Numbered from the stretch's first letter, positions 6,530-14,180 are shown. The stretch is DNA of 37,257 nucleotides from Sterolibacterium sp. (GCA_023258955.1 JAHFRE010000017.1:1-37257), one strand, 5' to 3'. The notes: a model not told the origin generated them from the sequence alone. Translations and numbers: made by a program.

Positions 6530-6712
6530 ATGCAGATGTTTCTTTGGCCATCATTTGCAGCAACCGTAATAGCCCTCGCCTTCTTCCAACTGGGCGCCCT
6601 GTCAATATGGGTCGTTGTCCTCAAGGCCCTGTTGCTTGGAGCCTTCGGCATTGTCATTTGTGTTGGCCTCGCGTTGGTATGGCGACGATACAAGACGAAT
6701 AGCAGTCAGTAA
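6530..6712 (+). CDS. Small two-helix membrane protein
   Basis: The chosen ATG at 6530 lies three bases after AAGGAG (6521-6526); the second ATG at 6536 is spaced nine bases and is equally possible, giving 58-60 residues. The protein is almost all membrane: residues ~3-22 (FLWPSFAATVIALAFFQLGA) and ~27-50 (VVVLKALLLGAFGIVICVGLA), ending in a basic WRRYKTNSSQ tail that should stay in the cytoplasm. No family is recognised. It ends 51 bp before two minus-strand genes, so it is the last rightward gene of this group. Confidence 0.55.
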   Translation: MQMFLWPSFAATVIALAFFQLGALSIWVVVLKALLLGAFGIVICVGLALVWRRYKTNSSQ

Positions 6713-6763
6713 CGTCCACGGGCCAGTCGAGCCGATACCTATTCCGGTGCATTTTTTCGGCAG

Positions 6764-6991
6764 TCACGTACCTTCGACCAACCTCGCCACGTCCTTGTGG
6801 CATACGGCGCACTTGCCGACCAGCAACAGGTCACCTCTCCTTATGGTGCCTGAGAAGTTGGTAATCGTCGTACTCCCGCCGCACTTCCCACACCAGACAT
6901 TGGCAATGATCCGCTTGCGTGCCTCTTCGGGTATCGCACTCCAGAACTCGCGGGCAGGCGCTGTGAAGGTCGGGAAGGTCTCAATGCTCAT
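6764..6991 (-). CDS. Small zinc-ribbon protein
   Basis: The protein has 75 residues. Two CxxC knuckles, CGKC and CAVC, about 27 residues apart, form a zinc-ribbon; between them is a strand-rich segment with ITNFSGTIRRGDLLL. The N-terminal part is a short amphipathic region (EFWSAIPEEARKRIIANVW). Such stand-alone zinc ribbons occur in phages and mobile elements, where they may bind nucleic acid or protein; no role can be named. The start overlaps the 3' end of the next gene upstream (6981-7211) by 11 bases, indicating coupling if that gene is real. Confidence 0.7.
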   Translation of the reverse strand: MSIETFPTFTAPAREFWSAIPEEARKRIIANVWCGKCGGSTTITNFSGTIRRGDLLLVGKCAVCHKDVARLVEGT

Positions 6992-7211
6992 TTGGCAGTA
7001 ATCGTAGCAGCTTTAGGATCGTAGCAGTTCCACGGGCAAGGTAAGCCAGCCCAGACACAAGCTTTCCACGGCAGTGACCGGTGTCCTCGGAGAAGTCCCA
7101 GGGCGTCATTTTCTTTTCCCCATAGAGGAGGCACAAATGGTCATCACCGACCAGGATCACACTCGCCCTAACCCCAGGAGCCGCTACGGCAAGGATGCCC
7201 GTTATGGTCAT
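6981..7211 (-). CDS. Hypothetical 76-residue protein
   Basis: The open frame starts with ATG at 7211 and overlaps the zinc-ribbon gene by 11 bases. The N-terminus is hydrophobic (ITGILAVAAPGVRASVILVG), followed by DDHLCLLYGEKKMTPWDFSE, which reads like a real folded segment, and a basic C-terminus. The Shine-Dalgarno is poor (CAGG directly against the ATG). The only support is the overlap with its neighbour and plausible amino-acid content, so it could be spurious. No function is suggested. Confidence 0.35.
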   Translation of the reverse strand: MTITGILAVAAPGVRASVILVGDDHLCLLYGEKKMTPWDFSEDTGHCRGKLVSGLAYLARGTATILKLLRLLPNEH

Positions 7212-7238
7212 CCTGCGTAGTCCGGCTGATCTTCCGCA

Positions 7239-7898
7239 TTGCCAATCTACATCTCCGCCAAGCGTAACACTATCCCATCTGTACTCAGCAACACCTACAC
7301 CGGCCTAACCGATTTTTGGGAGGGCTATCTGTCTGAAAAGTCCACTGGAGATCCAATGGTCACAATTTTCAGCTTCGAGCATGCATACCATTTGTACCGC
7401 GAGGGAAGGATACCGCTTCGCCTCCTACAGGAGCAGGGCCTTGTCGTGGGGAACTACAGCGATACGGATTCATGGGCACCTTCTGCAGAGGTATCTACTA
7501 CTAGCCTAAAGGGTATCGCCGACGCATTTGACCTGGGCGATGGCGATATTGAGTCCCTGCTGGGACGGCCAGAAGCATCAGAAGGCTACAACGGATTGCT
7601 TGGCGGCGCTGTCCATGTCTGTCAAACGGAGGATGACCTAAAGCAGATCGAAGGCATGGATATGGAATGGGCCGAGACACACGGTGGTAAGTGGCCCAAC
7701 GTGACCGATAAGCCGATGTCGTGGGACCAATGCGACTACCTGAAGGAGAAGCGTGGCGATTCCCAGTGGGTTGTATTCCTACTCTGTTGGAATGATGCCG
7801 GTGGGCCTGTGTTCTATGTACCCCGCCACCTGTGGAAGCAGGCGAGGGTGCAAGAACATATTGAGGAGACGAATGGGTTCTGGAAAAGTGCACGATGA
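7239..7898 (+). CDS. Hypothetical 219-residue protein
   Basis: The longest form starts with TTG at 7239, directly after an in-frame stop; codon use is gene-like from the first codons, so this start is kept. An ATG at 7356 with CTGGAG five bases upstream is a serious alternative (180 residues). The protein is acidic, soluble and without signal or membrane segments. Visible features are a Trp-rich C-terminal half (MEWAETHGGKWPN, SQWVVFLLCWND, GGPVFYVPRHLWKQ), which suggests a small folded enzyme-like or binding domain. I do not recognise the family. The stop overlaps the next start (ATGA at 7895), so it is translated together with the 65-residue gene. Confidence 0.65.
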   Translation: MPIYISAKRNTIPSVLSNTYTGLTDFWEGYLSEKSTGDPMVTIFSFEHAYHLYREGRIPLRLLQEQGLVVGNYSDTDSWAPSAEVSTTSLKGIADAFDLGDGDIESLLGRPEASEGYNGLLGGAVHVCQTEDDLKQIEGMDMEWAETHGGKWPNVTDKPMSWDQCDYLKEKRGDSQWVVFLLCWNDAGGPVFYVPRHLWKQARVQEHIEETNGFWKSAR

Positions 7899-8092
7899 AG
7901 CCCGCAACAAATAACATTGATCCCGTTGTTGCCGATTTGTTGGATCGTCTGTTGGAAAATCTACGAGCGGAATTCGCACACCGTATCGAACAACTTGAGT
8001 TCAGGGCAGATTATCCGAATCGGTTGATCACGTGTCTCGGCCTGCTCGATGCCCTCCACCATAGCCTGATAACCCAAACACGGCGATGTTGA
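7895..8092 (+). CDS. Hypothetical 65-residue protein coupled to the upstream gene
   Basis: The ATG at 7895 overlaps the upstream stop as ATGA, a usual sign of translational coupling. The peptide is largely helical with a regular acidic/hydrophobic pattern (VVADLLDRLLENLRAEFAHR, then IEQLEFRADYPNRL), compatible with a coiled coil, and ends in a basic stretch. Nothing identifies its role. The coupling and coherent helix are the reasons for calling it. Confidence 0.45.
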   Translation: MKPATNNIDPVVADLLDRLLENLRAEFAHRIEQLEFRADYPNRLITCLGLLDALHHSLITQTRRC

Positions 8093-8138
8093 CCACGTTA
8101 GGGTAGTCCACCTGACGGACCTTCTGATTCGGGGAGGG

Positions 8139-8156
8139 TTGCTATTGGTATAGCAA
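8139..8156. promoter_or_regulatory. Perfect inverted repeat, operator candidate
   Basis: Arms TTGCTAT (8139-8145) and ATAGCAA (8150-8156) surround TGGT. It lies in the 213-bp gap between 8092 and the operon starting at 8306; it is not followed by a T-run, so a protein-binding site is more likely than a terminator. No convincing promoter pair was found in the gap; a lone TATAAG occurs at 8259-8264. Confidence 0.35.
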
Positions 8157-8305
8157 CGTCGCTGGTACCCATTTGGTTGACATCAGCGAGGACCAGTACG
8201 CCGGGACCGCAATGTTGGCGAATCTGGGCCGAAACAAACTGCGCAACCTGGTTAACCTTATAAGAATACCCTCGTCATAACGCGAACCGCATAGGAGAAG
8301 ACTGC

Positions 8306-8845
8306 ATGACCAGCACTAAAGATGCACCAAGTACAGTTGCCACCGACATCCGTGTTGCGCTTATCGCTAACGCCAACAGCCTCAGTGGTCTTTGTCAATT
8401 GGAATATCACATCGGGTACTTGGCCGGCGACAAGGGCTGCATATACATCCGGCTCTGGAAGAACTCAGGCAACGGCAAGTTTCCAAGAGACTGGCTGGCA
8501 CTTGCGGATATTGAGAAGGTGTTAGCGAAGGTTCCAGCAGAGGAAGCATTCACTGGTGCTGCCTTTGCGCCGTTGTTTGCTGGGCGCAGCGTGAACGGTC
8601 GCTACTTTGCCCTTGCGTGCATGCTACACGCCGGACTCCTGCGCCGCACAGAGGATGGCTATGTCCGCGATACGCCCACGGAATGGTGGACGAAGCTACA
8701 GGGCGCCATCGATGCAAGCAAGAACTTGCCAGTGGAGTCTATGGGCCAAGTCGCAGGAGATATGGCGGAACCGACGGCCAAGAAGTCCACAAAGAAGTCG
8801 AAGCCGACCGCTGCCATAGCTCCAACCACTGCCGCCGAATCCTAA
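8306..8845 (+). CDS. Hypothetical 179-residue protein with basic Ala-rich tail
   Basis: A good Shine-Dalgarno (AGGAG, 8293-8297) precedes the ATG by eight bases. The first ~130 residues look globular and mixed alpha/beta (ALIANANSLSGLCQLEYHIG, GCIYIRLWKNSGNGKF, TEWWTKLQGAID). The last ~35 residues are a low-complexity Lys/Ala/Thr tail (AKKSTKKSKPTAAIAPTTAA), like the tails of nucleic-acid-binding proteins. No family is recognised. It heads a tight three-gene group: its TAA shares a base with the next ATG (TAATG at 8843-8847). Confidence 0.75.
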   Translation: MTSTKDAPSTVATDIRVALIANANSLSGLCQLEYHIGYLAGDKGCIYIRLWKNSGNGKFPRDWLALADIEKVLAKVPAEEAFTGAAFAPLFAGRSVNGRYFALACMLHAGLLRRTEDGYVRDTPTEWWTKLQGAIDASKNLPVESMGQVAGDMAEPTAKKSTKKSKPTAAIAPTTAAES

Positions 8846-9033
8846 TGGCGGTAATTCTGGCGCTGATCGTCTGCACCGCTCTTGCCCTGTCCCTCACCTC
8901 AACCCGCGCCATTGGCATCCTTGGTACGGGAATTCTCATCATTTTGTTCCCCGCAGTCAGCACCGCGACCATCGTCATTGGTGGCGTCGTCGCATATCTC
9001 ATCCACCGTCACACAAAAGGAATCAAGTCATGA
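8845..9033 (+). CDS. Small two-helix membrane protein, 62 residues
   Basis: The start is set at the ATG at 8845, which overlaps the upstream stop by one base. Two hydrophobic helices are clear: residues ~2-18 (AVILALIVCTALALSL) and ~24-53 (ILGTGILIILFPAVSTATI with GGVVAYLI following), then a basic tail HRHTKGIKS. It is of the size and form of phage holin-like or superinfection-immunity small membrane proteins, but nothing specific supports such a role. The stop overlaps the next start as ATGA (9030-9033). Confidence 0.6.
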   Translation: MAVILALIVCTALALSLTSTRAIGILGTGILIILFPAVSTATIVIGGVVAYLIHRHTKGIKS

Positions 9034-9164
9034 ATGATATATTCGTATTGGACGCACTGTACTCGCTGCTGGACACGGACTTTGCCGATGCCCTCGATGG
9101 TCCAGCGTTTGTCGAGGCGGTGAGAGCGCAGGCAGCATACTTTGCCGGTGTAGCGCTGGAGTAA
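9030..9164 (+). CDS. Tiny acidic ORF, 44 residues, third gene of the coupled operon
   Basis: The ATG at 9030 overlaps the upstream stop as ATGA. The peptide is acidic and helical: MNDIFVLDALYSLLDTDFAD, a DGPAF turn, then VEAVRAQAAYFAGVALE. Coding-like codon use and the third successive stop/start overlap in a row support it. It is too short for usual gene-calling thresholds. Function unknown. Confidence 0.45.
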   Translation: MNDIFVLDALYSLLDTDFADALDGPAFVEAVRAQAAYFAGVALE

Positions 9165-9232
9165 TCGGCGGGCAACCTGACGATTCGACACCGGCCTTAG
9201 GCGACAGATTCCTTGGGGCACATAGGCGGCGA

Positions 9233-9410
9233 CAGGTCGTCGGGTGCGCCGGTTGCCGCCAGTGCGCGACACATAGAATGCCGGTGCCGTCCCTTGGCGG
9301 TTGATCGAGCCGTCCTGGCAAGTACAGCCACTCGTCGCACCCGACGACTCGACGCCAAGCATGTGTCACAAGGGCCTCTGAGGATTGAAAAGGGCGTCAG
9401 GTCGTCGGGT
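9233..9410. repeat. Iteron-like repeats upstream of the helicase gene (candidate origin)
   Basis: The 473-bp stretch 9165-9637 has no convincing gene. It holds three copies of GTCGTCGGGT: 9236-9245 (+), 9339-9348 (-) and 9401-9410 (+). The two direct copies extend to a 13-bp identity, CAGGTCGTCGGGT (9233-9245, 9398-9410). The first and middle copies form a 13-bp inverted pair (9236-9248 with 9336-9348). Such mixed direct and inverted repeats near a replicative helicase gene are what a small replicon origin looks like. Apart from the Shine-Dalgarno of the helicase gene, nothing else was identified in the gap. Confidence 0.5.
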
Positions 9411-9637
9411 ATCCGGAAATGGAAGATACCTGCCGCAAGCAGCCGAACCCGCCAAGGCACACGTTCTGCAGGAGGGGGTTGAAGTTAACCGCCGACATCT
9501 CATATACTGTCGAAACGGTGCGCATGATTTTTCGCCACACATGCAGATGGCACCGGAAGACGATGTAGTTCCCGCAAGCGCGCTGATGGGCAATTCGGCA
9601 TCCCCGTGGCAAGGCGTTTGCGCAAAGGAGCTATATC

Positions 9638-11230
9638 ATGGCGGAACAATGCCACATCGAGTCGACCGATGGTGTCGATTCGTCTTCCAAGCTATCCCCG
9701 GCTCAAGGGGAAATACATTCCGATATCTCAGCAAGTGCGGCCGTAAGTGACGGCGCTGTAGTTGTTCCGCCAACGATACAAGCTGTGCCGGAAGGGGTTG
9801 TTACGTCACCGCAGCAACTTCTGCGACTACTGCCGCGCAAAATTAGGCGTGTAGTTGCAAAGCATGGCGGTGTCTATGTCGTCATGGAGGGGCCAAGCCA
9901 ATACGCGGTCCTTCTTCGTAGTCCCAAGGGCAAGTTGGTCATCCGCTCGTTGGCTCAACATTATGGCATTGCTCTCCGTAGCTCTGATGTTGCGGACATC
10001 ATCGAGTACCTTCATGCAGATGCGGAAATGCATGCGCAAACTGTCGACGTTTGGCAGCGTGTGGCGGTGATCCCCGGTGGCGTAGAGATTGACCTAGGCG
10101 ACGAGAATCACAATCGTGTGCGAATCACACCCGGAATGGTCGAATTGGTGGCAGTAGGCTCGACAACCTTGTTTGCACGCAGTTCAACAATCCGTCCTAT
10201 GCCTGTTCCGGCAGCGGCGGGAAATATAAAACTCCTCAAGGGTTACCTCAACATCTATGACGATTCGTTCGTACTGCTGGTGGCGTACCTCACCTATACA
10301 TTGGCACATGCCAAGGTTTCAACATCGAAATTTCTCATCCTAGTCATCGGCGGCCACCAGGGAAGCGGCAAGACGTGGACCAACCGTGTTATCAAGAGAC
10401 TGATTGATCCGAGCGCCATTGAGGTTCAGTCGATGCCCGGAAACGGTAGAGATTTGGCTATTGCCGCACAGGGAGCCCATTTACTTTGCTACGACAATTT
10501 GCGCGCGCTTACACCAGCGGTTGCAGATCTGTTGTGTATTGCATCGACGGGAGGCTCCGTGGCGACGCGCCAGCTCTATACAGACGCCGAGCAGGCAATT
10601 CACGTTCTTCATGTTGCACTGGTGCTCAACGGCATTCACAGCTTTATCGATCAACCCGATCTCGCCCAGCGGTGCCTTCGGATCGACCAAAGGCCATTGG
10701 CCGAGGGCAGGCGAAGGACGGAAGAGGAAATGACGGCGCAACTTAACGCCGACATGCCGGTGATTCTTCGCGGCATATTTGAGCTGATCGCCAATATTTT
10801 GACGCACCTGCCTGAAGCCGAAGTTACCAATCCGGAGCGAATGCTTGATTTTGTCAGGTGGCTCGCCGCGATGGAAAAGGTCAATGCCGTACCGGCAGGC
10901 GTCTATCAAGCCGTGTACAGCGCCACCCTGCAGCAAGGCCAGCTAGATTCGCTGATGGAAAATCATCTTGCTGCCGTTGTCGTGGAGTTTGCCGAAACGC
11001 ATATGGACGGCAAATGGTCCGGCACGCCTGCTGAGTTGCTGGCGGAACTGAATGCGCACGTGGCGATAGCGGCACAGCGTACCAGTGATTGGCCCAAGAA
11101 CCCGATTTCACTATCGAAGCGCCTGAATTCGTTACAGGCCGGTCTGTCGTCGCAGGGCATCCGGGTGGAACTGACACGCGGCAAACAAAGGACGGTGACC
11201 ATTACCAAAATCGGGGGCTCACATGACTAA
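9638..11230 (+). CDS. Stand-alone SF3/D5-like replicative helicase (AAA+ ATPase)
   Basis: The protein has 530 residues. A strong Shine-Dalgarno (AAAGGAG, 9624-9630) lies seven bases before the ATG. The core has a Walker A loop GGHQGSGKT (~238-246), Walker B-like HLLCYDNL (~279-286), a sensor-like VALVLNGI (~328-335) and an arginine-finger-like RCLRID (~344-349), as in superfamily-3/D5-type helicases of phages and plasmids. The C-terminus (WPKNPISLSKRLNSLQAGLS, then a strand with KQRTVTITKI) resembles the winged-helix end of phage primase-helicases. The N-terminal ~150 residues show no zinc finger or primase catalytic motif. It probably unwinds the origin of the excised element and needs a host primase. 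It overlaps the next gene by eight bases. Helicase class is inferred from motifs. Confidence 0.72.
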   Translation: MAEQCHIESTDGVDSSSKLSPAQGEIHSDISASAAVSDGAVVVPPTIQAVPEGVVTSPQQLLRLLPRKIRRVVAKHGGVYVVMEGPSQYAVLLRSPKGKLVIRSLAQHYGIALRSSDVADIIEYLHADAEMHAQTVDVWQRVAVIPGGVEIDLGDENHNRVRITPGMVELVAVGSTTLFARSSTIRPMPVPAAAGNIKLLKGYLNIYDDSFVLLVAYLTYTLAHAKVSTSKFLILVIGGHQGSGKTWTNRVIKRLIDPSAIEVQSMPGNGRDLAIAAQGAHLLCYDNLRALTPAVADLLCIASTGGSVATRQLYTDAEQAIHVLHVALVLNGIHSFIDQPDLAQRCLRIDQRPLAEGRRRTEEEMTAQLNADMPVILRGIFELIANILTHLPEAEVTNPERMLDFVRWLAAMEKVNAVPAGVYQAVYSATLQQGQLDSLMENHLAAVVVEFAETHMDGKWSGTPAELLAELNAHVAIAAQRTSDWPKNPISLSKRLNSLQAGLSSQGIRVELTRGKQRTVTITKIGGSHD

Positions 11231-11684
11231 CCCTACGTATGTGGTAGCGCCTGACATGAAAATCAATGACATCAAATTTGACGGACGTGAAGCCCCCTCT
11301 GGCAAGCAGCTAGGCCTTGACATGCCGGGCGGTCACTGGGTCATGAAGAAAACCTTTCTGCACGCCTATCGATGCGTCCATAGCAATTGGGACAGTATCG
11401 ACTGGTCGAAAAAACAGACTGCCAAGAGCATGATCGGCACTGCGTGTTGGGGCAAGCCCGAGGAGCGCGGACTCAATCAGGCGCTCGGTCGTTGCGTGAA
11501 ATATTTCGCGACGCACGACATGCTGCCGCAGCCTGTAGAGGTTGCCAGGAAGCGCAACGGCAAACCCTACAAGGGCGGAAGCGTCAAGTATGTGTTGCGT
11601 GGCGCCATACCAACGGCGACCACTTCGGCAGCGAAGCCGGTAGCAGCTATACGGTTGCCAACGTCTACGGAAGTGACCAACTAA
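11223..11684 (+). CDS. Hypothetical 153-residue protein coupled to the helicase
   Basis: The start lies inside the end of the helicase gene (eight-base overlap), so the pair is translated together. The protein is basic, without membrane segments. Visible landmarks are WVMKKTFLHAYRCVHSNWD, SKKQTAKSMIGTACWGKPEE and a basic strand pair KRNGKPYKGGSVKYVLRG before a Thr/Ala-rich tail. The Cys/Trp-containing centre and basic C-terminal half would fit DNA binding. A replication accessory role is inferred only from position. I do not recognise the family. Confidence 0.65.
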   Translation: MTNPTYVVAPDMKINDIKFDGREAPSGKQLGLDMPGGHWVMKKTFLHAYRCVHSNWDSIDWSKKQTAKSMIGTACWGKPEERGLNQALGRCVKYFATHDMLPQPVEVARKRNGKPYKGGSVKYVLRGAIPTATTSAAKPVAAIRLPTSTEVTN

Positions 11685-11822
11685 ACCAAGTGGAACGCTG
11701 TGATCAGGTGCTGACCCTGATTGCCATAGCTCGAACGATCAGCATAGGCCGTGCAGGCCAACAAATAACTTGGTCAATCCACGCGCTCAGGTTACTGATC
11801 GCAAACCATTGGAGCATTACAA

Positions 11823-12152
11823 ATGGCATTTAAAAATTTCGTGAAGGTCCCAAAGAAGAGACTCGTAAAGATCGAGGGCTTACTGTCCTGCATTGCTGCG
11901 AACAGAAAATCAATCGACTTCGACTTTTTCCATGAAGTCATGGGACTGGTGTACGTCGAGACATGCGGTAGCGACGCGGGCTTCGTCCTGCTGAATGATT
12001 GGGCCCACAAGGTCAATGACCCCGACGAAGTTCCCATTGACGAAAAATTGTGGAGCATCTGGTGCATGTATGACGACGACGATCAGCGCTACTTTGGTAT
12101 GTCGCAATTGATAGACCTTGCTGAACAGCCGAAAAGGAAGCGTGGCAAGTAG
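11823..12152 (+). CDS. Hypothetical 109-residue acidic protein
   Basis: GGAG at 11811-11814 is eight bases before the ATG. The protein is mixed alpha/beta with an acidic middle (DWAHKVNDPDEVPIDEK, CMYDDDDQRYFG) and a short basic end PKRKRGK. There is no signal sequence or known motif. It stands alone, 138 bp after the replication pair and before a 250-bp gap (12153-12408) in which no gene or clear signal was seen. Function unknown. Confidence 0.6.
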   Translation: MAFKNFVKVPKKRLVKIEGLLSCIAANRKSIDFDFFHEVMGLVYVETCGSDAGFVLLNDWAHKVNDPDEVPIDEKLWSIWCMYDDDDQRYFGMSQLIDLAEQPKRKRGK

Positions 12153-12408
12153 CCAACCACATTGACCTAGGCGGCGGTGCCATCGCTTGGATTTCCGCTG
12201 CCAATATCCGCCTCCCCGAGTCGTGCTGGTCGTTGCCGGCCCCTTGGGTGCCCATAGCGGTCGCAGGAAGGGCAAACGCGGCGGCAGCATGGCCAGGGTA
12301 TCGGCCGACTTCCAGCGCCACACCCAGGACCAGGGTCGGGCAACCGTGAGCGACGACCATGAGGGCCATGGCGACGCACACACACGACTATCTATTTGGA
12401 GGAACGCG

Positions 12409-12465
12409 ATGATTACAGTAGACGAATATTTGCAGCAGCAGTATAAGGGAGCCGAATATGCCTGA
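12409..12465 (+). CDS. 18-residue leader peptide translationally coupled to the integrase
   Basis: ATG at 12409 follows an excellent Shine-Dalgarno (GGAGGA, 12398-12403, five-base spacing). The peptide is MITVDEYLQQQYKGAEYA. Its TGA at 12463-12465 overlaps the integrase ATG at 12458 by eight bases, and the integrase Shine-Dalgarno (AAGGGAG, 12445-12451) lies within it. It is either a control peptide that sets integrase translation or the stump of a once longer gene; it is too short to be an ordinary excisionase. Confidence 0.5.
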   Translation: MITVDEYLQQQYKGAEYA

Positions 12466-13696
12466 AAGGGAATTTACACCGGCCTTTATGGCAACAGGCC
12501 TGATCTGCCCTCCTGACAGCAAGCACATCGAGTACGGCGTTATGGGCGAGTCGCGGCTGTTCGCCGATTGCCGATCAGCTCCTAACTCGGTGCCAATGTG
12601 GAAAGTGCGCCTGGACAATGCGCAGGGTACCAATACATACAAGACTCTCGGCACCATAAAGGAACTGACGTTGGCGCAGGCACGAAAGCAAGCCCAACTA
12701 TTGAAGGCGGAAAATGCGATCGCCAAGCAAGCATGGAAGCAGAAGCCTCCTCAGGCTGAGATGACTCTGGATACGTTTATGGAGATTCACGCGTTGCCGC
12801 ACCTGCGCATGGTCAAACGATCGTTTGTCCGCGACGAGCAGCTCTATCGCCGTATTGCACCAAAGTTTGGCAGCTTGCACCTGAAGTCTATTACCCGTTA
12901 CCAGGCGGAACAGTTTAAGAGCGACTTGATGAAGGAGAAAATGAGCCCTGCCTCCGTCGATCACCATTTGAAATTGCTCCGCCACCTATTGAACCTTGCA
13001 GTCCAGTGGGATATGTTGGAAAAGAATCCCCTTAAGGGTTTCCAGTTGCTGAATGTTGACAATCAGGTTGAAAACTATCTGAAGGGTGACGATCTGCAGC
13101 GCTTTCTGGAAGTCCTGCGCACCGACGCCAATCGTTCTGTTTGTCTGATCCTGATGTACCTGCTCAGCACTGGTGCCCGGCTGAATGAGGCAGTGCAGGC
13201 CCGTTGGGACCAAATTGATGTGGAAGGAGGTGTGTGGCGTATTCCGGCCGCCAATAGCAAGAGTAAGCGCACAAGGTCTGTGCCGTTGAATGACTCTGCG
13301 CTGTGGGTACTGGAGCAGGCCAAACTGCGAGGTGACTTTGAGTATCCATTCGCCAATCCAGAAACGGGCAAGCCAATGGTGTCTCTGCGTGCTGTGTTCT
13401 ATCGTCTCTGCAAGAAGGCACAGGTAAAGCTACGCATCCACGACTTGCGCCACAGCTTTGCGAGCCTACTCGTTTCGGGTGGCAGGAGCCTTTACGAAGT
13501 GCAGCAGATCCTCGGCCATTCCGACCCAAAGGTGACGATGCGGTATGCCCACCTGTCCACCAAGGCATTGCAGGAGGCAGCAAGCTCGGCATCTGTTATT
13601 GTGCCTAAGACCAAGCAGCAGGAAGTTGCACCCGCTGAGGCAGTACCGGAGCCGAAGCCGACCGCCAACGTCGTCCAGTTTCCGAAGGCAGCATAG
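12458..13696 (+). CDS. Tyrosine recombinase (integrase) of the element
   Basis: The protein has 412 residues; AAGGGAG lies six bases before the ATG. The C-terminal catalytic domain has the complete set: R241 (STGARLNE), the beta-hairpin Lys (K268 or K270), H328-x-x-R331 (HDLRHSF), H354 (GHSDPKVT) and nucleophile Y363 (MRYAHLS). Residues ~100-200 are the core-binding SAM-like domain, and the N-terminal ~95 residues (KTLGTIKELTLAQARKQAQL) resemble arm-binding domains of P4-type integrases. The Pro/Ala tail after 385 is non-conserved. It catalyses insertion into and excision from the tRNA-Phe site. The gene runs toward attR, 244 bp away, rather than sitting beside the rebuilt tRNA. The last 15 bases of that gap include a GACAC/GTGTC inverted repeat (13926-13939) touching attR, a possible recombinase arm. 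No excisionase gene was recognised. Confidence 0.95.
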   Translation: MPEREFTPAFMATGLICPPDSKHIEYGVMGESRLFADCRSAPNSVPMWKVRLDNAQGTNTYKTLGTIKELTLAQARKQAQLLKAENAIAKQAWKQKPPQAEMTLDTFMEIHALPHLRMVKRSFVRDEQLYRRIAPKFGSLHLKSITRYQAEQFKSDLMKEKMSPASVDHHLKLLRHLLNLAVQWDMLEKNPLKGFQLLNVDNQVENYLKGDDLQRFLEVLRTDANRSVCLILMYLLSTGARLNEAVQARWDQIDVEGGVWRIPAANSKSKRTRSVPLNDSALWVLEQAKLRGDFEYPFANPETGKPMVSLRAVFYRLCKKAQVKLRIHDLRHSFASLLVSGGRSLYEVQQILGHSDPKVTMRYAHLSTKALQEAASSASVIVPKTKQQEVAPAEAVPEPKPTANVVQFPKAA

Positions 13697-13940
13697 AGGG
13701 GGCGGCCACTCGGACCAGTTCGTTCGGGTTCGCGTGGCTGCCATACCGAGGATCGTTCGAGGGTCGTCCGTCGTATACGCAGGGCATTGACCGGTTTCGA
13801 TATTCCAGCCAGTAGTTTCCGTATGCGGCAGTCTTCTTCGTACACTCCATCGTTCACTGGGCTACCGTAGCCGAAAAGGGGAGAAAGGCTGTTACAATTC
13901 TTCGAAGTATGGCCGGGACAAATTTGACACTGTCGTGTCT

Positions 13941-13989
13941 TGAAAATCCGCGTGTCGATGGTTCGAGTCCGTCCCTGGCCACCAAATTC
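13941..13989 (+). repeat. Right attachment site (attR), displaced 3' half of tRNA-Phe
   Basis: This is the 49-bp partner of attL, beginning in the anticodon loop and including CCA (13982-13984). G13967 replaces T1060. There is no 5' half, so it is not a second tRNA gene. It marks the original host 3' end. Confidence 0.92.
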
Positions 13990-13992
13990 ACG

Positions 13993-14025
13993 AAGCCCCA
14001 CAGGTGTGATGCCGCGTGGGGCTTT
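13993..14025 (+). terminator. Displaced terminator of the host tRNA-Phe
   Basis: A perfect 9-bp stem AAGCCCCAC (13993-14001)/GTGGGGCTT (14016-14024) with a short T-rich tail follows attR by three bases. Before insertion it would have ended the tRNA-Phe transcript. Confidence 0.8.
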
Positions 14026-14180
14026 GTCTTTGCGATACTCGGCATAGGGCCGGCGGTACCGGCATGGGCGGCAACGTGGCTCGAGTTCGGCGAGCGACGT
14101 CAACGGCCACAGCCCTGCCCCTGGCACGCAGATATGTTGTTGCGATCAGCGTCTCTATGACCGTAGTGCGGTATACATTC

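Noticed and set aside
8177-8182. Perfect TTGACA as a -35 box for the 8306 operon
   Set aside because: No acceptable -10 box occurs 15-19 bp downstream.
9385-9750. Open frame across the repeats and the helicase start
   Set aside because: It starts with TTG without a Shine-Dalgarno and runs into the helicase gene, which has a strong ribosome-binding site.
13941-13984. Apparent second tRNA-Phe
   Set aside because: Only the 3' half from the anticodon loop is present; it is the attR copy of the attachment site.
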